A stretch of DNA of 64,000 nt. It comes from Otis tarda (Eukaryota > Chordata > Aves > Otidiformes > Otididae). A model generated the notes under the pieces. The model was not told where the DNA came from and did no database searches. It saw only the letters and a program-made list of their open reading frames with translations. Within the stretch, counting starts at the first letter, position 1. Each line of letters begins with the position of its first letter. Below are positions 47,501-59,500 of this stretch, piece after piece. The position numbers and the translations under genes were made by a program. The DNA lies in contig CM048552.1 of NCBI GenBank assembly GCA_026413225.1, positions 135,173,053 to 135,237,052 of the forward strand. The letters are read 5' to 3'.

Positions 47501-50500
47501 TCCTACACTACATACCATTCAACTGCTGTGACACCTAAGTCAGGTAACGCGCTCCTTTGTTATTCAGCTCTTATCCCTCTCCAGAACAAATCAGTCTTGT
47601 GCATTAAGCAGCTAACAGATCCAATGGAAAAGAGACCAGCCGTCAGGTAACTAGCTTCTGACAAGTACGAAGACAGAAGGGATTGTTAAGGTTATGCACA
47701 CAACTTTAATTTTGTCATTTCCTAATTTTACAGCAAACCCCTACTTTTATGAAAGATTTTGTGTGTACAGTATTAGACAAATAGTCTGTAAGTAGTTTAT
47801 GCATAAGCTGAAAGAGAAAAGTTAAAATGCTTTGGAAGTCCAAGTTTTCAAATATGTGTTCAGTAACAGAGCATGACACTCTACATGCAGAAACACAAGG
47901 ATGGTCACAATAGATCAGACTGTTTGTAACCTGTTTCTAACAGTGCTTATTACTAAACAAAACTAAACTAAAATTCAAAAAGAAGAATACTTATATATTA
48001 TTTATGGCAACAACCACCTTGACCTTTCCTCAATCAATACTATTTTTGTCCTGACAGGAAAGTTTTATTCCTGCACATATACTTACTGCCACAGAAGCAA
48101 TGAATTCCACAAGTTACTCACGGTATGAAAAAGTACTTCCTTCTCTTTCCTTTCAGTTTCACAGGATTCTGGGGTCTGTGAAGCACTGATCAATCAATCC
48201 TGTTTTCACTTTTTTCCACATCCCTCATTGCTTTCCAGATTTCTCACAGCCCATCTCAGCCAACTTTTTTTCCAAACTAAGCTGCCCTTCTTGTACTTAA
48301 CCTTCTTTCACAGAGGCTGATCACTATATTTTTTTTGTTGTTACTATCTCCTTTTTTCATCCTATTAAATCCACTTTGAGTTAGGGTGACAAGAATTGCA
48401 TGACTCAAAAAGCAGATGTACTGCAGATTTGAAACAACATCATTTTTCTTAAGTTTTCAATTCTTTTCTGTTTTCCTTGCTTTTCTGAGTACTGCCCCTT
48501 TAAAAAAATACTAAGTAATTATCGGACACTGTGAAATTAATAACAAATTACATTTTTCCAATCATGACCAAACACTAATCCCCTCCCCCTCACAGTTGCT
48601 CAGAAATATTTGATAAAGATGTCACAGCAAAATGAATAAAGAAAAACAAATCTGGACCTTTCAGATTGGAAAACTCAATTTAAGAGAAGCCAGATGAAGC
48701 AGTCTTCTGCTGCACGTTAACTACAATAACTAAATGAAAAGACAGGAGGGTTATTAAAACTAAGAAATTACAATTAATGTTGCAAAGTAGTTACACTTAA
48801 TAGCAACTTTTGAATTAAACTCTGCATATCATAAAGTTGCACCTGCAGTGAATTATACAGCATAGTCTTCTCTTTAAAGCTGCCTGAACCAAGTGCAGGA
48901 TGTTTAGCCTCCCTTAATGTACTTCTCTACTTGTTTCCACAAAGCAGCTACATTCCAAGCAGCTAGCATATTTTGTCTATGATTTCTCCTGCCTCTTTGC
49001 AAATAACAAAGGAGTGAAAGACTACGATTGCTAAACCTTTCTCTTCCCATAGCGAAACACTAAGTAAAACTCCAGTACAACACCACATTAACAATTGTGA
49101 CCTACCATCTGAAACTCTCTTGTTACTGAGAGCTCTTTCCAATTTGGAAACAGGAGTAGAAGAAAGGCGTCTTGAAGAAGGTGCTCCTCTGTGTGGTGGC
49201 GTTACGGGATTTTTAAAGACATCAAGCCGCCCGGTTCTTTTGATGTATTTTTCACCTCTTGGACTGCTCAGAGGGGAATGCTGGGAGCTGGGATTATCTT
49301 CCAGAAGTTCATGCTGGGTAGTCAAGGGGGCTCTACTCACAGCACACTGTAGAAGCAAAGGGGATTGTGTCTTTCTCGGCGTTCTGCTTGCAGCTGCATC
49401 CTGCATGATTCTGTGTTGGTACTTCCTGTAGGCTTCTTCCAAATACTCTGCCTCTTTTTCTAGCTCTTTTATTCTAGCCCGGGTTTGCACCATACACTCC
49501 AGGTCAGAATCCGGAGAAGCATTGCGTGGCTGTAACTGCTGCTGATAGCCAACTCTTGACACAGCATTTACCTTCATCACATCGGTCATACCCTGATTCT
49601 TCAGGAACACATTATCCACATAGATATCATGAGGTACAATTCTGTCACCAGTGAGGTCGAGGACAGAGCGATCGACAAGTGAAGGCTTTGGATTCCAATA
49701 TACTTCATTTTCCAGAGCTAAATGATAACAAGAGAAAGTGAGTGACAGTAAAAAGTGAGAGAGGGAGACCCATAACAAAACAGAAAAACACATCATTTAA
49801 ATTCCAATTTGATCAAAATTACTTTAACATTGAATTGGCTTAAGTTTTGAGAATTTAATGGGTTGACTTAAATGAATTTTAAATGCAGGGGCATAGCTGC
49901 AAATTATCACTGATATTATTTAATGTGTAATGCTTCCATTTAAAACTATCTTAAGTAGGCACTCTACAACATTATTTCTTAAATTATTTTTAAACAAATA
50001 AATAAGAAGGAAAAAGTAATCACTTGGGACACATCATATCAAATCATGCTGTTAAAGTGTGAGATACAGGACAGGCTATAAGTCTTAACAGTTTCCTTCT
50101 ATTTAGATAAAAAAAGACATTTGGGGAAAAACAACATAGCAGGTAGAGAATTTTTTTTTTTTAAAAAAAGTATTTCCCCAAAATTGTCAGTTAAATTGAA
50201 TGTTTTAGGGCTGTCTGCTTCCTGGCTTGCACATGTATGCTTTAGCAAGCCCAAAACAAGCATTTATAGGGCTGTATCTTAGCAGAATTCCAATCTTGGT
50301 TTTATTCTACATAAATGGTTCTCCAATGACACCCTCAACTCTGATGAAAAATAAAAGTCCCTGCAGTACTTTCAGTCATTTAATTAAAATATATACTTGC
50401 TATTTTGACACTAACAAATTTCTAATTCCAACTGGTAGCGATAGTTGTACCATATATGCACAAGTACATATTGGTCTAGTGAAAAATATAAAGTATTGTA

Positions 50501-53500
50501 TATACTGAACTATGGTACAACGCATGTTGTATGCAGTGTATAATCACTGCAGGATTCAATTCCATATTTTTAGATTAAATATGCATCCCAAAACTTTTAT
50601 TTATCCTACTTGATATTAGCAATTTGACAGATAGGCATCTTGAGAACAACATTTTTTCAGTACACTGAATTGCTTTATGCAAGTGTCTGCCTCTTTCTAA
50701 TGCTCATATGAGGGTGAATAAGCTATTAGCCTTGACAACAACTGTTTAAAAGTTAGATTTAAAGTTGTGAGGTATGCAACAGAATTTCAAATTGATTATT
50801 CTTATAATGAACATTCAAGAATCAAAATGCATTAAAATACCTCTCGCCTCCCAGAAAACAATGATTATGTTATCACCAAACATTAATGCCTTCATACTGA
50901 GGAAAAACAGACAATAAAACATGCAAGGATTCAGGGAGGAATGTTTTCCCTCCTTCCTACATTTGTTTTCTGAAAGATGAGGAAGTTTCAATGAGTCTGC
51001 TTTTTAAACCGGGCTTTTAAATAGATTTTTATTTTAAACTTGAAATCTGCTCACTGACAGTATATTAGTTTTATATAACTGCAACTTTTTTAAGCTTCTG
51101 GAAATTCTTACACAGGTTAGCTAAGTGAACTTCATAAAGGACTGCTCTGGTGTAAGATACAAACCTGCCTGTGTTTGCTTCACCTGCAGTTTCAGTTCTT
51201 CAACCTGCACATTTAACTTCCTGGTAGTAGCTTCGGAGTCCAGCAGCTGGGTCTTTAACTGGGCACAACGCTCAACCTACAGGAGATCAAGGAAAAAAAA
51301 AAAAACAAACCAAAAGCCAGCATAATTCAAACAAAAAGAATAATCTCAAGTGGCTGAATACTTGCTTCTAAATGTTTTTCGGGTCCAGTCAAACCATATC
51401 CATATAGTATCCTACCGAAAGTCAGTGCTGACAACTTAATGACTTGGAAATATTTACTTTGGTTATGTTAGTTTTGGGGTTTTTTGGTCATTTGTTGTTG
51501 TTGGTTTGTTTTCTTTAGAGATGCTTACATAAAAATAAGCAGATTACAAACAATCCCCATAACTACTTGCTAAATAGCTTGTACAGGTACACAGATAAAT
51601 GTGAACAAGATGACAGGAAGAAGAGGAATTTTTAAATTATTTAGAAAGAATAATTTACCTCACTTTGGAGCTGCTTTTCCAAAATTTGCCTATGACTTTC
51701 AAATTCATCCAGTGCCAGCTTCCTAGAATGTTCCACTCTCCTCAGCTCCACTTGGCAGGCCAGGTGCTCCGCCGAGGGCTGGGACAGCTCTACCCAGAAA
51801 GGAGAAATACTAGACACTGAGCCATAGAATAATGAGTGTGCACTGTTCTACATGACACTCCTTCAAAATGAAAAGCTGACTTGTTTCTAGGAACCTAACA
51901 AGGCTTTGTTTAAATAAAGTACTTTGTGATTCTTTTTCTTCCTTTTACAAAGATTGAAATTTTTGTTAGCATAGTCATTTAAGAACAAAACTCAGACTGT
52001 CCAACTCTGTAAGGTAAATACATATGCTTATGTAACTGGGTGTACATCTCTACTCTCCTGTAATATCAAATGTACATTAAAAAATACTTGGCATTTTATA
52101 ACTATAGTCAGACAAACACTTAAAAATATAATGCAATGTTCTTTTACCATTATTAACCATACTAATACTATGATTAGAAACATTACACTGCTTTTTTCAA
52201 AGGACGAAAGGGATATTCATATTATTAAAGAATCATAGAATAGTTTGGGTTGGAAGGGACCTTTAAAGGTCATCTAGTCCAACCCCCCTGCAAGGAGCAG
52301 GGACATCTCCAACCAGATCAGGTTGCTCAGAGCCCCGTCCAACCTGGCCTTGAATGTTTCCAGGGATGGGGCATCCCCCACCTCTCTGGGCAACCTGTTC
52401 CAGTGTTCCACCACCCTCATTGTAAAAAATTTTTTTCCTTATATCAAATCTCATTCTATTTTAAAACCGTTACCCCTCGCCCTATCACAACAGGCAGCTA
52501 CAACAAGGTACCGCTTAATTCAGCTATTAGGTTTCTGCTATACAGACATATTAAGGAAAATAAACTTAGAATGTCAAGGACTGTTTCATTTTACACAAAC
52601 ATTAGCTGGTGTTTAATGCAAACTACTAGTAAATAGAATACAAAGAATGTATTTAATGAACATTTATTTCTAAAATTTATTTATTTTAGGGAAACATAAC
52701 CAAGAAAATCACTAAATCATTCACACTTACTGTCTCGAAGATGCTGGTTCTCACTGCGAGTGTCATCCAACTGTTGCCTAAGTAGTTTATTCTGCACTTG
52801 GAGCTCCAGTTTCTCCTCCTTTAGCAAAGAATAGTCTGACACCTCTTTCAGTTTTTCTGTCAACAACTGATTCTGTTTATTTACCAGCAGAACCTGGGCC
52901 TTCAATGACTCCAAATCAAGCTGCAAGGAACAGTTTAGAAGCTTATGAACTGCTGTACTACTTAACAATTATTTTTATTTCACATTTTCTTTTTTTATGT
53001 CAAATGCACTAATTAGAATACAGCTGCTTTAAATTAATGTTTACAATTACCTCAAGCTCTTTTGTGCGTGATATAGCTTGCTTGAGTTCCTCCTTTTTTG
53101 AATTTACAGCAATGGCTTCTTCTTGCAAAAGCATAGCTTTCTCTGCAGGGAGGATTACAAATGCCGAATTAAAATTAGTAGAGTATTACAGTAAAAAAAA
53201 AAAAAACAACTGTATCAGCAAGAAACAGTTTAGGCTGCTAAGCCCAACATTTAATTTAATTCAAGACATAAAATGACTGGCTGGCATACACACTCCTTCA
53301 AAATTAAGTAAATCACACTGTGTGTACATATACATATGCATACATATACTCCTTTGGAATTAAGTAAATCCAATCCATATGCACTCAATAAATCATTTAT
53401 TTCACATGCCCTTAACTTAAAAGTCTAAATACATTATCTGTTCCAGCTCTCTTCCTCAAGCTCCAATTAAACATCTTGTGCACAATAAATGTAGAAACTG

Positions 53501-56500
53501 GCAACCATTCAAAGGTATGGTACCAGACTGCACCAGAGTTCAATTAGAGAATGAATGAGCTAGTAGGACTTCAGAAGGAGCTGGGAAACTGAAAAAGCAA
53601 AATGCTTTGCAGCCTGTTGCAGTAGTACAAAGCAGCAGCTCACAGTTCCCACTGCATTCTGAACAGCATGAAATTGCTGACCTGTCACAGGATCCTGCTA
53701 CATGTTTTCAAAATCTATTTCGATGGCTTTTCTGTCACTTATACCACTGTTACTGAACGCCGTGACTGTTTAGTAACAACATTTTGATACCTGTTAATAA
53801 AAGCTCTAGAGATAAACAGCTACTTTATTAATCTCAGAGAAATGGTTACCTTTATTTTTTTTTTCATCTTCAGTAACTTTATTGCTTCTGGCTATGTACT
53901 CTTCTTTCAATTCAAGCTGATATCTGGAAGTAAAAAGAATTAAGTATCCCCAAAGTATGCGTGCATGCACATGCATGTGTATTTGTGTAAATTCCAGTCT
54001 TTCCCAGACTAAACTATAATCACACAATTATTTATTGACAAAATTCGTTACTGCAGAGCCACTGAAATTGTTGGAAAGGGCCCTACCAATCATTTCATTC
54101 AACTACCTGCTCAAAAAGCAAGACTACTGCCAACTCTTGATCAGGTCAGAAAACTCAAAGGGTGTATATTCCGTGACCTCCCTAGATGGCCTGTGCCAAT
54201 GCTGCACTACCCTCGCAGTAATTTTTTTCCCCCACCATGTCCAAGCTGAACCTTCCAAGCCACAATTTATGGCCCCCTGCCATATGAACTCAGAGGTCAC
54301 ATCTGATAGTCCTGTAACTGTCATGACAGACATTTACTAGGCTCTCTCCAATTTCTTCATTACTTTCTTCAGCTGGGAACCCAAACCTGGGCACGGCATT
54401 CCTAGCCCAGCCTTCACCAACACCTGAAGGGGATAACCACTTCCCTCACTCTGTTGGCCATGCTGCTACCAATGTTGTTCATCATGCTGTTTGCCTTATT
54501 TGCCAGAGCGTGCTGCTGGCTCATAGTCAACCTGGCATTCACTGTAACTCCAACATTCTTTCTTCAGAAATGCAGCTCCTCAGTCAACTCCTTTTCCCCA
54601 TTTATACAGGGATATTGTGCCCCGAGCACAGAGCTTAGGAATTTCAACAGAGAACTCCTAAGATTTATGTTGACACAATCCCTAAGTTTATCAAAGTCTG
54701 TCTGCACAGAAACTGCCATTTGTTGTGGAAGCTATTTCCCTTAATTATGCCTCGTGTTCAAAGTTGTTGAGGAGGGACTATGTCAACATCTAGATCATGC
54801 ATGAAGGTGTTGAACAGTTTGATTGCCAGCACTGGCCCCAAGGGTTCTCTGCTCATGATCGGCCACCAGCTTAGACACTGAGCACTGCCCAGGTACACCA
54901 CTATTCATAGCCCTGCAGTCATCCAACTTCACCATTCAATTTTACTGGAATTTACAGGAGGTAAGAAAGCTCAGCATTTTGCATTATTTGGACACAGATT
55001 ATAAATGTTTTCAGATATCGCTATATCCGTCCTCTTGCATTTCTGCAAATGGTCCAGACCACTCAGATCCTTCGCCCAATTATGGCATTTAATGTTTACC
55101 ACAGAAATAAAAAAAAAAAAAAAAAAAAAAAAGAGTCCTTTTCTAACAAGCATCATTATTTCTATACAATAGTAGCTCTTTGCTACTTTTCATCAAGGAT
55201 TTTGGACAAAAGGACACAGATTTTATCTTTCTAACCATTTGCAGCATGTCTAAAATATTTTGTATGTTGATAAAATAAGCTAAGCAGCAGTTCATCCTGA
55301 AAATAATTTGTTTCTCCACATGAACCAAAAGCACTTTACAAGCATTATTTGTAACCAGCTGTTAATGGACTAGATAAAATAAGATACCAAGGTGGGTCAA
55401 TTAGTTGCATTTCACTGTTCTCTGAATCTCAGATCCTCAAATCTACTCAGTTTCAGCTGAAGCATCATTCTTATCAAAAGCTACTCTTTACATCTTCCTT
55501 CTGTAATTTAAATAAAGACACACTAACACAGATAATACTTATTGTTGACTGGCTTGCAATAAAGAGTAATGATACATCAACCATTTGGTTTAACTGCCTA
55601 ACTTGAAGACTGGTTCGTGCCATAGAATACACGAGTAACAAAATGCCAAGAGCACCTCTCTGCATTGAAGCATCAAGTAACCCTTCAACTGACCAAGGCA
55701 CTCCAAGAAAGTACAATAGCAAAGATAGAATATACCCACTGCAACACCTCAACAACCCTCTGCAGACACAGATGATGTCTTAGGCTTTCAAAGAGCATTT
55801 CTAAGCAAATTCTTTGAAACTATGTTCAAGCAGATGGTAGTCAATAAAAGAGGGTAATCTATATCAGTGAATCCCTCTCCAAAAACAGAGAGGCGTTAAG
55901 GTAAGAGCCAATCTATCTGTACAATGGTCTACTGTCTCTCTCATCCTTTTTCCAAGAAACCTGTAACATCTCTTTAATGCTAATTTCCTCTCCATGCCTC
56001 TTCTGTGTTTGTAAAATGGTCAGCTCTTTTAATTGCCAGGAAGCAATTAAAGGAAGCCATTAATACTGCTTCACATCCTCTTGTCTAAACATACAAGTAA
56101 TGTCACATCTCTTTCCCAGATAACAACATAGAATTTAAACTACAACAATAATATAACCTATCATCAAAAGAGAATTATTTTCTATAGCAAGGTTCTTCTG
56201 GACCTGACAGAACGTTTTGTCTTACTAGCAAACAGCTAAGCAATAACATAAAGAATTCAAGCTGAATAAAATAAAAACACGAATGCACATTTTTGAAGTC
56301 TTTGCTTTGTTACACCTTTCAAAAGAAATCCTAGAGAATTTATTATTCTGTTTTCATAGGAAGTAGCATTTGTCCTATTAAAGACAAAAGAAAAATTTAC
56401 TTTAAGAGTTCTGTCTTAAGCCTTTGGTCATATGTCTCCTCTATGTTCTTCACAGCAACCTCCCGACGTCGAAGTGCATCATCAATAGCTTTATTTTTCT

Positions 56501-59500
56501 CTTCCTGAAGTTTCTGAGTGCTGAAATATCCATAAATACACAGATAATGACCAGTTATAAAGCTAAAACTTTAGGTTTGTTTTTTTTTTTTTAAATAACA
56601 TTTAGAGGTATCAAAGGATAATGTGCTTGCACTGTAGCAACTTAAAATTATAATCAAGATCTGTCATTGTAATTCATTAAGAACAAGGAGATGTGGCACA
56701 AACTAAATTGCCCTATTTAAACTCCTGTACCAATCAATCATACAGCCATTCCAGGTTAACCCTAGCACAGTTTCCCACACCAGAAAGCCTTCAGAGGAGA
56801 CAGTGCTGAGCATGCTACTCTATCAGCACCCTCTGCTGGCTCGTTTAAAAAAAAAAAAAAAAAAAAAAAAAGGTTTTGTTAGCAGGATACTCATTTTGCT
56901 ATAAAAAACAGATGACAAAGTAATGACATTAATTAGTATTGAAAACTTGGCCAAAAATAGTTATTTTTTTATTTAACCAAAGAAAACTGATCTTACTAAA
57001 GACAAGTCAAAGAAACCCCAAACAAACAAACAAAAAAAAACCAACCCAAAAAACAGGACTAACGAAGCAAAACGTCTTATACATGCCTCCTGAGTGTTAG
57101 GATTACATACTGTGTCGCTTCGGGGTGGTGTTTGGTTTTTTTTTTAATTTAAGCACTTCAAAGCAAACATCTGGCTCCTTGCCTCCAAAGCGATGTTGCA
57201 CTGTCTTGGTTGGATGAGGAGGAATAGAAAAAAAAAAAAACCCAAACAACTTTTTGTATGGAGTATCCCTGCTAATAGAGGCAGTATACAATGCTGCTCA
57301 AAATGCAAAACAGAACTTCTGGGATATATAATCTATTTCAATGCCACAGAAGTAGCAACATCTTGAAGCATGATTTCCAGAAAGAGGACAACATCATCAC
57401 GTTGAATATGCCCTTCAGCAACTTACACTTCAAACGCCTCAATTCTTTGCTTCAGTTCCGCTTCTCTGGTCCTTACGACTTCAATATCTTTCAGCAGACT
57501 TTGTCTCTGAGCATATACTTCCTTCGCTTCTATCTGAATCATAAAATATTATCTCTAGTTTTACTTTACACAGGTATAACATGTTCAAACTCTCAAGGAT
57601 CTTCTTCAGGAATTGGTCTTACTCAAATGAATATTATTTATACAGTCATAATTTGAAATAACATCCAGCATCAACTATTTTTTTAAATTCCCTTTCTCCT
57701 TTTACTCTGAGTAAAAATCCTTCAGATAGTCACTAGTGGCTACCTGTAAACACTCTTAAGAAATAGCACCGATTAAAACTTATGTGAAAGGAAAAATGGT
57801 TTTTAAAAAATACACATTCAAACACCTGGGTTTTTTTAAATAAATAACAGTTTTATAGGTTATTCATAAAAACAAAATTGGAAAAATAAATGCCAAAAAC
57901 CCTTGATAAAACACGATTTAAAACTGAAACTGAGTCAATCAACAGTCTTTCAGTTTTTGCAGTTTAACTTACAGAAATCAAACAAATTGTAAAAGGGATT
58001 GTCCAAGCAATGAACATATCAAAAGTAATGTATCTTCATATTAATAAAAAAGAGTTTTTCTTGTCCTTAAGCACATGAGGCATTATTTCTCTCCAAAGAA
58101 ATAATAATAGTCTAAGAAGAAGAAAATTATAGTTTTTGCTGTACAGGTGCTCATATCAGTTTTGCAAGTCATGTGCACCCGATGCAAAAAATAGAGCAGT
58201 TTGTCAAGCCATATCTCCTGGACATAAAATTATCTTAGTAAAGGGTTAAATGACTTTTAATGTAAATATACTTCAACTCAGTAGAGCTCCTGGTCTCTGT
58301 TAAGAGAGTCTTCAGGTAAATGTAGCGTATACTTTTCTGTGAGTGAAGAAGCTGACAAGAGCAACTAAATATTCATACACAATACCTGATGGATACATTG
58401 ATCTAGTAATTTTTCTTTTTAATTACTGAATTAATTTCATGCCCACAGAAGAAGACTGATAGCATAAAATAGATGGTTTTCTTGTAAGCTTCTAAGGACG
58501 TAACCATGAAACAAAGTCATAGCATAGTGATAAAATATTTAATTTTCAGATTGGAAGGAGGCCAACAGTAGAGAGCAGTATATAATAATCTATATAGACA
58601 CCCTTATGATTGCTTGGTTAACCAATACCACATGCTCTCAGGGGCGGGGGAACAAACCAAAACAAAAAAACCCTCCAGAAATAATAATAATAATAAAAAA
58701 CAAACCAACCCAAAACAATCCACCACTATAACAAAAACCCCCATCACACCAGAGCAAAAATGTGGATAGTATTTGCGAATGACTATTATTTGGATAGGAA
58801 GGTCTACTGCAGATGTTTACCTATACTCACTCTTGCAGTTGCTATATGTATTCCCTTGTTTATCAGAACAAAAGAAAATTCAAAGTTTTCACTGGTAAGT
58901 CAATCAAGATCTGAAGGTAAATCTCCCAAAGATAAAAGAACAGTTTAATCAACTCACTGAAAAATTTGTACTAGGTTAAGAAAAAAATATTTGGAACTTT
59001 ACCTCTTGTTGCTTTTGAAGCCTCTCAATAGCATTCTTTTCACGAGAAATTAAGGCTTCAGACTTTGCTTGATGTGTCCTCTCTAACTCATGACGTAGCT
59101 CAGAGATTTCTTTCTGGGTCTGCACCTTCTCCTCCATTTTAATCTTTGCTATTTCAACTTCTTTAAAATGTTCTAGCTTTTACATAAAGAAGGAAAAGTG
59201 GGTTAAGTAAGGCCATCTTCAAATTGAGAAAGACAAACCCTCTTCAGACAATTCTAAATTTCACTTAGAAATCCTGTTAGGAAATGTATGATAATTTGAT
59301 AAAAATAAATTACTGCGATAAAAGTATCTTAGCAGCACACTACTCCCATGTCTCATATAATTTTCATGCATTTATACGTCATCCCAAAGCAGATCTTATA
59401 CACAACTAATAGCTTTACACAAGAGCAAAACTGAGGCCTGTGAAAAAAACCACACTGCAGGAATGATCAACTGCTTGCAATTAAGGAAGGGCCACACTCT

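Larger units (their letters stand above)
45334..49105 (-). other. OFD1: OFD1 intron 16 (3.8 kb)
   Basis: Contains an 18-bp perfect palindrome at 46025-46042 and a probable ancient LINE relic at 48085-48560. No exon recognised. Confidence 0.7.
53924..56400 (-). other. OFD1: OFD1 intron 10 with old CR1 and A24 run
   Basis: 2.5 kb of intron. It contains an old antisense CR1 at 54056-54960 and an A24 run (on +) at 55109-55132. No exon recognised. Confidence 0.75.

Noticed and set aside
48963-49796. 277-codon frame read as a single-exon protein starting MMCFSV
   Set aside because: The middle is OFD1 exon 16, but both ends read through splice sites into intron. The apparent hydrophobic start is intronic.
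52250-52636. 128-codon frame on + across the CR1 copy
   Set aside because: Antisense of the CR1 3' UTR; chance frame.
55109-55132. A24 run as the tail of a processed pseudogene
   Set aside because: The sequence upstream is an old antisense CR1 and unique DNA, with no intronless gene copy or target-site duplication seen.
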